DNA from: Mytilus californianus
Taxonomy: Eukaryota > Mollusca > Bivalvia > Mytilida > Mytilidae
Direction of reading: 5' to 3'
Length of the DNA: 64,000 bases
Assembly (NCBI RefSeq): GCF_021869535.1
Contig: NW_026262734.1
Location: forward strand, 96,973,285-97,037,284
This document shows, in pieces, positions 34,237 to 46,168 of this stretch. A program made the translations under genes and the position numbers. Under the pieces are notes generated by a model. The model was not told the DNA's origin. It did not search any database and was given only the letters and a program-made list of their open reading frames with translations. Positions within the stretch are counted from its first letter, which is position 1. Every line of letters starts with the position of its first letter.

Positions 34237-35396
34237 TTTTCTCTTTTTTTTCCTTCCTATCTTTCCTTTTTCTATATTGTTTGTTAATATGTCTCTTAAT
34301 CTTGATCAAACATTGTGTGAAAATAAATTTGATATTTGCATGCTATGAAATTCTATGACTAATATTGTATCTTAGAAGAAGACGATCTAAGTTGGACTAC
34401 TTTGTGTCTATTTCTTTTTGTGATAGTTTGCAAATAAAAACATTGAACTAAACAAAGTGAATGTGCATAAAATTATATCCCATTTTACTATTGACATTAA
34501 AGTTGGAGATTCTTTTCTTATGCGTTTATTTACAGTTTTGACTGCTAAATCCCAATCATTGTTATATTAACCAATTATGTTAGTTGAGTTGCTCCCCCAA
34601 GTTTGGTAATATAACGGATGCTTCGACAGGCTAGGGTACACGTCTCCGGATATGTATGCATCACCCGTCAAACAAATCCAACCTCAGTAAAATTGTCCCG
34701 GTAACTGTTTGTATGGGTCTCGTAATTTGAAATGACAATGTAGATTATTCCATTACAATATTTGCTTAATTGTATGAAGATAATGCAGTCTTAAGATATG
34801 ATCAATAAGTTATTAAATACGTCCTCCATATTGAGTTTGTCCAATAGTAGATAGAGAGATAATCATAAAGAAAAATAATACTAGAGCTTCATTGGAAAGA
34901 AGTCGAAATTAGTTAATTATCAGTAGATGTCAACAATGATTCAAATGTCACAATGTTACAGATCAGACGATTATTCTGGTATCTACAGATCTTTGACAGC
35001 GAAAACATGTCACAAGTGAGTTGAAACATAGATAAGTCGTATCGGTCAACCAATTCGTGATGGTGAATGTAAAAATTATATAATGTCCAACTCAGTCGTT
35101 TGTCCTCATTACCAAATTACAGCAGTTTTAAAATATACTCTAAACGATGAGGAAGTGAATGTGTAACTGCTAAACAATTGGCAGTTGGCAATTAGAAAGT
35201 TTCAATCCTCACTTTTGTCATAGACTCTAGTTTGAAGTCGTTCATCTGTGTTAATATCGAGGAAAAAATCAAAATATGTAGCAGACCTTTAAGTTTTGGC
35301 AGCTTCTTTCATCTTAAGTTCAATGTGATATTTAAGATGCAAGCACTCACTGAAATGTGTGTTATTAAGTGACATACCATCATCAATATATCTTTA

Positions 35397-35725
35397 GAGC
35401 TAATTTCTAAATGCTTGTAGATTAAGACTTTGATTTGTTTGCTTGCTTTGTTTGTATAGATGTTTGCTCAAGCATTGCAATTAAGATCGACATCAACAAA
35501 TAATATAAATAGGCGGAGTTAAACCTGTATACAGATATATTTAGATTCATAATTTCCAGGATAAAATCCAATCAAATCTAAGTATAATGTATACAGGTTT
35601 AACTCCGCCTATCTATGAATTGTTTGCAGATGTCAATTTTAATTACATTGCTTGAGCAAACGTTTATACAAACACAGCAAGCAAGCCAACCAAAGTCTTA
35701 ATCTACAAGCATTACGAATTAGCTC
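35397..35725. mobile_element. Foldback MITE with about 136-bp arms and TA target duplication
   Basis: The left arm (35397-35532, starting GAGCTAATTTCTAAATGCTT) and the right arm (35589-35725, ending AATTAGCTC) are imperfect reverse complements throughout, including the core word AGGCGGAGTTAAACCTGTAT. TA flanks both ends (35395-35396 and 35726-35727). Q1 has one TA at 18193-18194 in the same context (TCAATATATC before, AAGTGA after), so this is an occupied/empty pair. Non-coding. Confidence 0.85.
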
Positions 35726-36391
35726 TAAGTGAAAATAGAGAACTTTACTAAATGCTTTTTTTATTTCTTTTTGATGAGGTTCTGTATGAATTCTGCTTCA
35801 TATGAGTACAAAAACAAGTCGGCCAGAAGGGGTTAGCAAGTAGTAGTAACCTTTAGAATATAGACCTTTATGCTGAAATATCAATCCACCAAACTGAACA
35901 AATATGTTGTTCATCAGCTTGAGCCACTTCTAGGGAACCTGAGGTTATCCCAGGTTTTGTTTGGTTTTGTTTTGTTCAATTTTTAATTTTCAAAGTATTG
36001 TTAAATTCTACTGCTTTTCATTTTGACTTTTTCTTGCTAGCTATAGTGTTGACTTATTTTATTCGACTTATGGTTTTTAATTGTTCCTTGATATCTTGTC
36101 CATGTTTTCAACATGTTCACAGCTGTGATAAAACATACTTTCCTCGCCTTCATCATTTTCTTACATAAGAAAAAAATAAAAACATCATAAAGGCGAAAAC
36201 AAAATACGAAAACAAAACAAGACATAATATATATTTTTGTTATATAAAAGAAGTTTTGGGATACGTATAATTCAGACAGCAAAAAAGTTGGAATGCGTGT
36301 ATTGTCAACTATTGTCAATAAATCATGTTAATTGTAGCTTTGTCATTCAAGAGATGTCACCAGTCGTTGTATTGTCCACACATATGAAATA

Positions 36392-36670
36392 CTATAAAAA
36401 TAAATAGGTGTTACAACTGCCTATAGACTAAAAGAACAAAGATGAAATCAATTACATGTTCGTCCTTCAAAGATGAGCAAAACCAATATCGCTTAGTAAG
36501 ATATAAAAGGCTCCGGTATGGCAAAATGTAAAACAAATGAAACTTAAAGAGAAAACAAACGCCTGATTTATACTACAGTACAATGACAAAACTAATATGG
36601 CAGACAACAACCAACGACAACCACTCAATAACAATCTTCAATAGAACATGGGACAGTTTAAATAAGAATA
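36392..36670 (-). mobile_element. Dispersed repeat family U, old minus copy in Q2
   Basis: Counterpart of 18709-18990: AACTGCCTATAGACTAAAAG, CCTTCAAAGATGAGCAAAAC, AACCAACGACAACCACTC, GAACATGGGACAG. Shared by both Q copies, so inserted before the duplication. Confidence 0.6.
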
Positions 36671-37570
36671 TAAGAACAAACTGTAAAATTTAGTTGGAAA
36701 GGACTTGACTCACCAAATCAATACTTAGCACAAAAACAAATTACAAACAAACAAAAGGCACATAGTTGCTTTTATCTACGTCAATTTGTTTCTGGTTGAT
36801 AGTTTTCTCTTCGGCAATAATACCACGCCTTCTTATTTCACAAAGACACATTTCTAACATTTCATATCTTGCATTCCCATGATAAGTTTATCTTCGAAAT
36901 GCGCATATTGTACATCAATGTATTATCGTATTAGTAAAGCAAGATGTGACATGATTTATCATTTTAGAAAATCTACAAAAAGTTTTCTAAAAAATTGACT
37001 ATATTATTGTCATTTACAGTAAAATCTTATCTAAAGTACAAGAGTACAACTTGCATTACATCTACATTTAACATGGAATGCAATTGTCGAATTTAAACTT
37101 TATCCTCTATTACCATTGAAATAGGATGACTGGTGTGTTTCTGCTGTCAATGCATATCACATTTCGATGATAATATAACACAATAAGATATGACATAACG
37201 CAGATTAAATGTATGGTAGATAATCATATTTTTTGTCACATTCCTGGTTCAATGTGTTTGATAGAATGTACTTTTGTTCAAAATCTGTTTGTCCTTATTA
37301 ATGAATAGTTTTAATTACATTTGATTAAAGAACATACATAAACGACGTTACAATGTTGTATTTAAACTAACATTATATGAATTTTGATTAAATTAAGAGT
37401 GTAAAATGAATAGCTATAGCTGGTGCTTCCAGAGGGTAAGCATATTGTGTACCCATATCAAAGACGTCGAACGTTGTAAGACGACATATGTTAGGTTTCT
37501 TTTGTGCATAGTATCGATCTGTTGAGATAAGCCCTTTTCGTCTGATTTTAATACTTTTTCGTGTTTTGGA

Positions 37571-37930
37571 TTGTTACACCACTGTCCCAGGTTAGGGGAA
37601 AGGTCGGGCACCAATAATCATGTTTAACCCCGCCACATTCGAGATGTGCCTGTCCTAAGTCAGAAGCCTGTAATTCAGTGGTTAATGTTTGTTGCTGTAA
37701 ATTATATTTCGTTTATTGTTAACACATAAATCAGGCCCTTGTTTTCTCGTTTGAATTGTTATGCATCTGTAATTTGAAGGCCTTTTATGGAGTTCTTTGC
37801 GATATGGGGTTTGATCATTGTTGAAGGCCGTACGGTGACCTATAGTTGTTACCTCCTACGTCATGTGGTCTCTGGTAGAGAATTGTCTCATAGGCAATCA
37901 TACCACGTCTTCGTATTTTTTTTTTATATA
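37571..37930 (+). mobile_element. Dispersed repeat family U, near full length, in Q2
   Basis: A good copy: CACCACTGTCCCAGGTTAGG, TGTTTAACCCCGCCACATTC, TGCCTGTCCTAAGTCAG, GAAGGCCGTACGGTGACC, AATTGTCTCATAGGCAATC, CCACGTCTTC, then a T/A-rich end. Together with the copies at 19895, 57148 and elsewhere it defines a family of about 360 bp without coding capacity. Confidence 0.75.
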
Positions 37931-38299
37931 TGACGAATGCTACAACAGGCTTAGAGTAATTACATTTCGAGCCACAACGTCTATAATAAGTGTTTGGAAT
38001 TCATTGTTTTTTTGTGTACTCGAGCTTTTAGAATAAAAATTATATAATTTTAAAACGTTTTTTTGATAACACAGGAAATTATCTTCCAACTTCCAATTTT
38101 CATAACATGCATAGGACATTCGATCAAAGCTTGTTTTAGCAAGTATTTTGGTTTCTTTGGTAACATGCGGGTAAACTCATTTCATTTTTTTCTGTTTTCA
38201 GAACATTAGTTAATATTTTAATGTTTTTTTATTTAGTAATTGAATTTAAGAACAATGTAAGACAGCTACTGCAATTTACCAATTAATCAAAGCATTTAA

Positions 38300-38886
38300 G
38301 GTGGTATGGGGAATAAATTAAAACTGATAGAATTTGTTCATATTTTGCCAAAACGTAGTATATATTGTGATATGTTCAAAATTATAATACAAATGATAGG
38401 TCATCGAGCTTTTTCTCAAGCTACAGGTTGTCAAAAAATGACACATTTTGTATGGATTATACAGGAAAACACATCATTATGTGAATAGAAGCTAAACTAA
38501 ATGATAGAATTGTAAAAAAATACGAGAAGATAGCTTTTAGAAAATGCTTCCAGAATATCAAAAGAAAAGATAGGATCACCGTACGTTTTTTCCTGCTAAA
38601 ATATAAAATAGCAAAACTTCATATAGATTCCTTAGGAAAATGTACTTTTTCAAAGTTACTTCCCCTTAATACGCCAATTTAAAAACATTGAAAATCAAGC
38701 AAAAATAATCTACGTTTGTAAACATATTAATAATTATAAGTTAAAATCTTATAAATTTGTTCTTTTAAATGAAAATTCACATTAGTTAATTGCATTCCTC
38801 ATCAAATTTGCTGACTTGATTGAAAATCTGAACCTTAGGTGCTCTACAATTTACAATCCAAGTTGGCGACAGACACCTATACTACC
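38300..38886. mobile_element. TTAA-flanked MITE (piggyBac-type target site)
   Basis: The ends GGTGGTATGGG and, in reverse complement, GGTAGTATAGG form a short imperfect terminal inverted repeat. TTAA flanks both sides (38296-38299 and 38887-38890). The matching Q1 sequence GCATTTAAGACAATC has one TTAA (20964-20967) and no insert. The TTAA duplication is the signature of piggyBac transposition; no transposase is present. The 60-codon frame inside has no recognisable homology. Confidence 0.85.
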
Positions 38887-39183
38887 TTAAGCCAAAACAT
38901 AGCAATTTCGACAACTTACCTAATTAACAGAAAACCGAAGATTGAGGAACAGGGAACCAACAGAAAAATGTGCTACAGAATGAACATATGACGATGCAAA
39001 ATAAAATATTAACAAAACATAGTGTTACTTAATCAATGAAATGGTATTTATTTATTTTCTTTGTTAAATTAAAAAGACAATGTCAAAAATCCATACACGC
39101 ATATAAGAATAACATTACCTGAAATAACAAAGACCACAAGGTATTCAATCTCAAATAGAAAGATAAATACATATCGGCAGAAC

Positions 39184-39217
39184 GGGGGGGGGGGGGGGGG
39201 GGGGAGGGGGGGGGGGA
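39184..39217 (+). repeat. Poly(G) tract
   Basis: A run of 21 Gs, one A and about 11 more Gs at the 5' edge of the dispersed repeat at 39221-39368. It gives a Pro-rich frame on the minus strand that is an artefact. Confidence 0.95.
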
Positions 39218-39220
39218 GGT

Positions 39221-39368
39221 GTCTGAGTGCTCACAAACATGTTTAACCCCGCCACATTCTTTAAGTGCCTGTCCAAAGTCAGGAGCCTGTAGTTCAGTTT
39301 TTACATTATTTGAACTTTGGTGGATAGTTGTCTCATTGGCAATCATACCTCATTTCCTTATTTTTATA
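39221..39368 (+). mobile_element. Dispersed repeat family U, internally deleted
   Basis: TTTAACCCCGCCACATTC, TGCCTGTCCAAAGTCAGG, then a jump to TTTGAACTTTGGTGGATAG, GTTGTCTCATTGGCAATCAT and CCTCATTTCC. The jump removes the middle of the family. QE1 lacks this insertion. Confidence 0.7.
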
Positions 39369-39369
39369 T

Positions 39370-40562
39370 AGAAACAACTGGCCATTTTAATTTATATGCT
39401 AAACAAATACTGACTTTAGTTGAAACATAATCGCATGTACAAAGGAAATCTCTGGTAATCAGTTAGTAATCTTTAGTGCCCTAAGTATCATGTATTATAC
39501 ATATGACACCCGTGTTTCCCTGATAAAAGTCAAGAGATAAAAAAAAACCAGATCAGTTGTGAGAACGTAAAACAAAAGGAAAATGTATCCCTACAGAAGA
39601 CGAAATCTAAACGGAAATTATATTGCCTTACCATATAAAATAATACATGACTGTATTACATTTAAACTATATCTAGCATTTTGGCTAAATCATTGGATTG
39701 AGCATATGGTCTTCAACATTAGATAAGTGTCTTACTTTCCATATTCTATGTTCTTACTCGTTTATTGTCAACAAAGGTTGTAAGTACAATATAATTTACC
39801 AAAGGAATGCACAATCAAACAGTGAATGCTTCAATTTACCAAAAAAAAGAAAGAAAAAAAACCAGAAAAAAATAATAACAAGAATAAGAAGTATTGCCTA
39901 TTTGGTCTGTGTTGAAATGGCAGGACAGGTCCCTTGTACATCACGTCCAGATTGTTGAGTGTTGATTTTCCTATCGATACAAGTCCCTGATTGTGACTTT
40001 AACATATACAATACGTGTTTTATTTAGAATTCAACACTTATATTTTTTTAGAAACACGTCATCATTCTTCTAAAAAGTCTTCGAATTATCCATGTAGCTT
40101 TTTTAATTTATTGTGGAATATTTTTTAGCGTTCGTGAGGGAGATCCACTTCCGACAAACGAACAGAACCGTTCTTAGTGTTTTTAATAATTCGTTTAATG
40201 TTTTTTGAAACCTAGATCTTTTCCTCTGCAAATAAAGAATTTTCCACTCGATTTGATTAGCTACAGCTAAAATAAATGAAAATATGTAATACCATAATTA
40301 ATAGAATGTTGCTATGAATTCAAAGCTTTCATCTCCGTTAGAAGTGAACTGATCTGTCTTATATTTTGGAAATGGCATCTGCTGCAGTTAATTTATCATT
40401 TTTATTGGTTAATTTATCAAATCAAAAGGTTCTTGAAGACTGAATAATTATCCAATAAATAAGTTTGTGTCGCTTCATTCCAAACATGTATTTTCGAAAT
40501 CGTGTACTTTTGTATGATATCGAAATTATGTTTAGTATGCTAGATCGAGGTAAATATCGTAT
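39370..40562 (+). repeat. Segment QE, copy 3
   Basis: Aligns to QE1 and QE2 and is the copy without an RT insertion (CCCGTGTTTCCCTGATAAAA) and without a family V fragment at its right end, so it serves as the empty-site reference for both. Confidence 0.75.
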
Positions 40563-40724
40563 TAATATTGTGCTTCTAGTTGAATAATATATGGATATTC
40601 TATATTAAAATCAATACGGTAAAGTGAATTTACATAACAGATTTTTTCTTTCAAAGATGTTATTAGATTTTTCACCACGGCGTTTCTGTTTTTTGTTATT
40701 GTTTTTTTGGGAGATGGGGAATTT

Positions 40725-40985
40725 ATTGGTGAGTGGTCTAAGTAGATAATCTGCATTTACTATATTCTGTCAATACTAAGGTTGAGAATTCGAACCCTCG
40801 CACGTTGCAGATGTGTTCGAATTCATTATTAATTGTCTAGAATTATCAATGTTCCTCATAAAGGTCGATTATTCTCTCTAGGTACTCCGACTTCATCCAC
40901 CAAAACAAAACAAACTATTAAGTCAAGAGTTCTAAAAGTGGCGCTCAACACCAAAAATCCATCCATCACACTGTTTTTTGGCGCC
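40725..40985 (+). mobile_element. tRNA-derived SINE relic 'a' in R2
   Basis: GGTGAGTGGTCTAAGTAGA fits an A box and GAATTCGAACCCTCG a B box. Downstream GGTACTCCGACTTCATCCAC and GGCGCCACGCCCG are words I recall from bivalve SINE bodies. Better preserved than the R1 copy. Confidence 0.6.
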
Positions 40986-41922
40986 ACGCCCGTCTACACT
41001 CTGTAATAATTATTGTTCCATTATCAAAGTAGGCAATAACTACAATACCTGTACATAATTGAAAATACGTCATAGGATCAAAACAACATAAAACTAAGAA
41101 TACTACTATATGAGTTAAATTTGAATTAAACGATTTTCGCTTTTTTTCTTATCCATTTTAGATATTTAATTATGTTATAGGTTTATAAGTTTGGCTTTAT
41201 TAGCTCTGGATCTCGGGTGTATCTGGTGAATAATGTTCTTGAAATACCTCTTTAAATATTTTGAATAGGGACCCATTTTATATAATATGAGATTTTCATT
41301 TAGTTAAACTATATTACAAATCGTATTGTACATATTTTCGTATCGTATGTAAACAGCTATCATTCTGAAAAGACACAATAAAAATATGTAGAAAAACATG
41401 AAAATCCACCAAGAGGAATAAGTACAAGAAATTTAACAAATATAAATATTTTTCAATCCTTCTAAACCATGTAAATTTTATAAAAAAAAAATAAATAGTA
41501 AAACCTAGACACAGCTGTAAAGAAATGTCAGTTTTGATGTCACAATGATATAACAGACATATATCATACAATGGTTGTTTTACTCATATAAATTGAAAAA
41601 AGTAGAAATCAACTCCAGCCTTACAAGCAACATATTTCATCCCATTGATATATTTTGTATAAGATATCGCGTTGTAAAAATATTTTTTTTGGTTCAACTT
41701 TGTCTCATATTTTTTTTAAATGAATATTAGAAGTTTGGTTTGAATTCCGTGATTTAATATGTAAGACACAGTTTGGACTTGTAAAGTACCGATCTGTAAT
41801 ATCTTGTAAACATCTACATCAAAATGTAATTTGACCTTTTTTAATTCGCAATTCAATGATCCATTTAAGGTTGCAATATCATACCTTTTCGATTAAACAA
41901 TACAAGCAATTATTCCCAAACA

Positions 41923-42153
41923 AGAATGTGTCCATAGTACACGGATGCCCCACTCGCACTATCATTTTCTATGTTCAGTGGATTGTGAAATTCGGGTGAA
42001 AACTCTAATTTGGCATTATAATTAGAAAGATCATATCATAGGGAACATGTGTACTAAGTTTCAAGTTAATTGGACTTTAACTTCATCAAAAACTACCATG
42101 ACCAAACACTTTAACCTGAAGCAGGACAGACGGACGTATCGTAGGTGAGGCAT
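41923..42153 (+). mobile_element. Bivalve-type dispersed repeat (AAGAATGTGTCCATAG family), copy-2 specific
   Basis: Contains AAGAATGTGTCCATAGTACA, ACTCGCACTATCATTTTC, TACTAAGTTTCAAGTTAATT and ends GACAGACGGACG, then CGTAGGTGAGGCATAAAAA. R1 reads straight through this point (CAATTATTCAAAAAAAAAAT near 27520), so it inserted after the duplication. I recall the family as widespread in bivalves; it has no coding capacity here. Confidence 0.75.
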
Positions 42154-42214
42154 AAAAAATATGAAGTTGATATAATGATTTATACAAACAAGATATATGT
42201 ATTTTAAAAAATAT

Positions 42215-42440
42215 TAAAAAGTAAGACAACAAAAATACCGAACTCCAAGGAATATTCAAAACGAAAAGTCCCTTATCAAATGCCAAAATTAAAAGCTCAA
42301 ACACATCAAACGAATGGAAAACAACTGTCATATTCCTGACTTGGTAAAGGCATTTCCTTCGGCAGACAATGGTGGATGAACCTGGTTTTTTATAGCTAGC
42401 TAAACATCTCACTTGTATAACTGTCTTAAAATATTACAGA
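42215..42440 (-). mobile_element. Family V 3'-tail fragment in R2, minus strand
   Basis: Counterpart of 27582-27810, with ACCGAACTCCAAGGAATATT and ATTCCTGACTTGGTAAAGG. Confidence 0.7.
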
Positions 42441-44761
42441 ATTAAAGTATCACACATTTAGCAGGAAGCACCGCTTTACTACATGAGGGTGGTGACACGG
42501 GGATGCTCATTCTCAAATCTCGTTTTTAGGTAATTTTTTTCAACTTCACACTTTGTATCTTTCATTTTTACAGATTTCACATTATTTAAATCCCTATATC
42601 CCATATCCCCAATTTTCTACAACCTATTTCCCACATTCCCACATCCCCACTTTTCTACACTCTATATCCCACCAATTTCTTACTCCTTATATTTTACATC
42701 CCAAAAGTGTGTCAACTCACTCATATATGGACATGACTTCACCACTTGCTTAACATCGCTTGAAACTAACAAAAAATCTTAAAGAAATACAAACAAAAAT
42801 GTTCTATGAACATATGTCATCAAAATCAATATAAGAAACATATTAGCGTTATTTCACATCTTTCTTCTACAACATACTGTCACAGTTGAGATGAAAAGAG
42901 TCATTATTACATGTATTTCCAGGTTTAACGACCGTAATGTCTTTCCAAATCTAACGATGTAGCTCATTATTTGTCTAGGTTCTAGAGTACTGATCTAGAC
43001 AGTTTGGAACTTTATATCTATAGAATAGTAAATGCAGTACTTATTTCACGGTATGAGAGAAAACAGGTGTTAAAAGTATTCAAAATATTAAATAGATTCG
43101 AAATAGGTTCTTACTGTGTGAAATCATGTGTCCAAAATGAAGACCAATCCTAAATACATGAAAAATTAAACAAAAATATTGCATAAACAGTTACAAAAAT
43201 TATATGGTTGTATGATATTAAAAAAACAAAAAATCGTACAAAATCTAGTCTTTCTAAATTTTTAATATACTATTCTTCCAAAAGATTTCTCGAGATATAT
43301 TTAGAGCATATTCTTAGTTTCAGCAAGTATTTCTATGTTATTAATTTTTTTCATAAAGCACTAAAGCGGTCGTATAAAGAAAACTATAAAAACATACAAA
43401 ATCTTAGTACAATATAAGACATAAAGGAAACTAAAATCAACACACAACCAGAATTGCACAGATCTAAACAGCAGTCAATACTTTAAGATGGAATTATTTT
43501 GTTTTGCATTTTGCACGATTTCTTTTTTTAACAGGTAGTCAAAGACAGAGTTTTGTTATATCTTTTATCTTTTTTTTCAATAACTATAACGAATTATAAA
43601 CAATAAAACCAATTGTACATTCATTTGATAAAGAAGCTTAGCCAAAAGTTGGGCTGATATTAGTATATATTTATTATTATTATATATATTTTGTGATTTT
43701 AACAGGATAGAATGTTTTATGGCAAGTTACTCTAGCCTAGACTTTCGTTTTAGATATGTCTAGTTTACGTTTTGGTGCCTAACTGTACCCTTCTTTAATT
43801 ATCTCAAACTACATTCTGAATGTAAATCAAATTCAAAAGCAAATACAGTTTAAATATATATTAAGACCTTGACCTTTAACTCAGTTTAAGAATTTTACCG
43901 ATATACTAGGACTGTAAACTTTGCTTTCATTCATGTTAGATATATTTTTATCAAAATTTTCCCCAACTGAATCGATTGCAGTTCTGGCATGCTTTGTTAT
44001 TTGTTCCCTTCAAAAGTTTCTTAAAACATAAAACGATGACAGGGTTAACAAATGCAAACAAAGGTATTCTTTAATACTTCTAATTATTAGTCAGGATATG
44101 ATGTATACAATGCATCTTTCGTTTACCAAACTTCTGTCAAAAAATTGTCACTAACCGAATCGATTGCAGCTCTCCAAATTGTTTTTCTTTGGTATTTGTT
44201 CCCTTCAAAATTTTTCTAAAAACGTAAACGATGTCAGGGTTTACAAATTTCTTGCAAAGAAAGGTATTCTTTAATTCTTCTATTTATTAGTCAGCATATC
44301 ACGTATACATTTATCGCTTACCAACTTCTGTCTCTGACTTTTCCACTTGTATAATAAACGTTCATAGTTTCATTTTTTCTAATATCCAAAAATTAAGAAT
44401 CAGGTCAACATCAAATCAATGCTGTTCTAACTGCAACCAGTGAAAATACCATACTTTTGAGTCGTTGTAGACAGAAAATAAAAGGAACCGAGAACATTTT
44501 AAAATAATTAGATGTCAAAAAACATTCGTCAATATTTTAAAATAAGGGACTTTATTACAATTACACATGTCCTTCTGATATAACACTGCTAATATATGGA
44601 GTTAAAGATTGGGTTTTCTCCATCAAATACATACTCTATATTCTTTAAAACTTTCTCGATTAGAATAAAGTCGAAAGTCTTTGGTTATACATGTACTTAT
44701 TTCTAATCAAAATAAATTATAACTTCTTTAAAAACAATGTGAAACCGATATCTGTTGAAGA

Positions 44762-44905
44762 GCCTAGGTGGCCGATTGGTAATCGTAGTTTATCTACCGA
44801 CCACTAGCCTGTCAACATGGAGACTGTGTGCTCGAACCCTGCACGTGGCAGGTGCCTGACTCCAATTTTGAATTTTACTAGGATTGCCTATTTTCCTGCC
44901 GAAGT
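44762..44905 (+). mobile_element. tRNA-derived SINE relic 'b' in R2
   Basis: TAGGTGGCCGATTGGTAATC (A box-like) and CTCGAACCCTGCACG (B box) at the same place as in R1. Present in both R copies, so older than the duplication. Confidence 0.55.
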
Positions 44906-45668
44906 TAACAAATTATGTAATTTAATGATTAAAACGTAAAATGGCAAATATATATATATAATACATTGGAACAAAGAAACGTATGATTTGTTAAGTGTAA
45001 TCAAATTTGACAATTAATTGTTAATTAAACTTTTAATGCAAGCGTGAATGTCTTAAAAAATATAACACTACACATTAAATATTATTTGAATTGGAATAAT
45101 AATCATTTTTTCAATGCGAAAGTTTAAATCTGCTGCATCAAAATCATTTAATTTGTAATGATTTTCTTTGTCGTCGGTGCGCATTTCACATAAAAATACA
45201 AAACTACTTTTATACACCATTTGAAGTCAACAAAATGATGAAGACGATCGGCTACGCAAGACGATGGAGACAAATTCATATAATTGAATCTGATATGTGG
45301 TCTACAGAATAAGTTTAATAGATTTTACAAATGAGAACAAGAACAACTGATAGTCTTATGTGCATAAGATTCAATATGACGAACGTGAAATTCTTAATCA
45401 TTTACGGAAGGTAAAAATCTCAAACGCACAGGTATTACATTTTCCAATAAAACATGAATGTGTCTAATACTTTCTTGTTTTACCATGTCAAAAAATAATG
45501 ATAAGATTGAAAACTCCTTCTATTTATTTCTAATGCTTATTCCCGATTTGCTTATCCATATGATAATTTTTTTAAATGTTGTTTTAATTTTTCTAAACAT
45601 GTCTTGATCGCGTTAAATCAATGATAACAATGCAACAGATCTACTGTCTAAACGGGGATTGAATAACT

Positions 45669-46168
45669 GATAAAGAAATGGAATAACAAATTTATTACCT
45701 AACATCCTTAAACCAAATGAGCAAAGTAATAATAACACTATTTTGCTGTCTTTCACCCCAAAGTCAAAGTTAAGCCTTCATCATAGAGTAAAATCTTGCA
45801 ACTGACTGTAATGTCATACGGCACCATACACTAGTCCAGTCTTATGACACATTTGCATTCCTCAGTAATTTTATGACTCGTGTTTATTTGTTTTATTGAT
45901 TGTAAAAAGTTAATGACAAATTTTGTAAATTGTTTTTTTTTATACTTTTTATAGTTAAAAGCCCCAGGCAGCTTATATTGTGTAAGTAATTTTAGCATCA
46001 AATCAAGAGGAAGTAATTTTTATGTTTATATGATGTATGATTTTCTTAAAATGTCTGAAAGTTACGTAAACTAGATGGAAAAGTAAGTGTTTAGAGTGTT
46101 AAGTAAAATTAGTTCCCACATATAATAATTCATTAAGCTGTTAACTTAATGAGTAATTATATATATGT
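45669..46168. other. AT-rich sequence with no gene seen
   Basis: Lies between the end of R2 and a DNA transposon. No repeats with other parts of the window and no recognisable protein. Confidence 0.5.

Larger units (their letters stand above)
34698..40562 (+). repeat. Segmental duplication block Q, copy 2
   Basis: Collinear with Q1 (17320-22755). It carries two insertions absent from Q1: the foldback element at 35397-35725 and the TTAA-flanked element at 38300-38886. It contains family U copies at the same two places as Q1. Its last part (39370-40562) is QE copy 3. Confidence 0.8.
40563..45668 (+). repeat. Segmental duplication block R, copy 2
   Basis: Collinear with R1. It differs by keeping a longer SINE tail (to about 40985) with some 170 bp of further sequence, by an extra dispersed element (41923-42153), and by lacking the pogo-like element and the 273-bp tandem duplication. 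It ends near GGGGATTGAATAACTGATAA; beyond 45670 no duplicate partner is seen, which sets the right limit of the duplication. Confidence 0.8.

Noticed and set aside
34698..40562. Q2 as an allelic copy of Q1 misassembled in tandem
   Set aside because: The two differ by many substitutions and several whole insertions, more than I would expect of alleles; without read depth this cannot be fully excluded.
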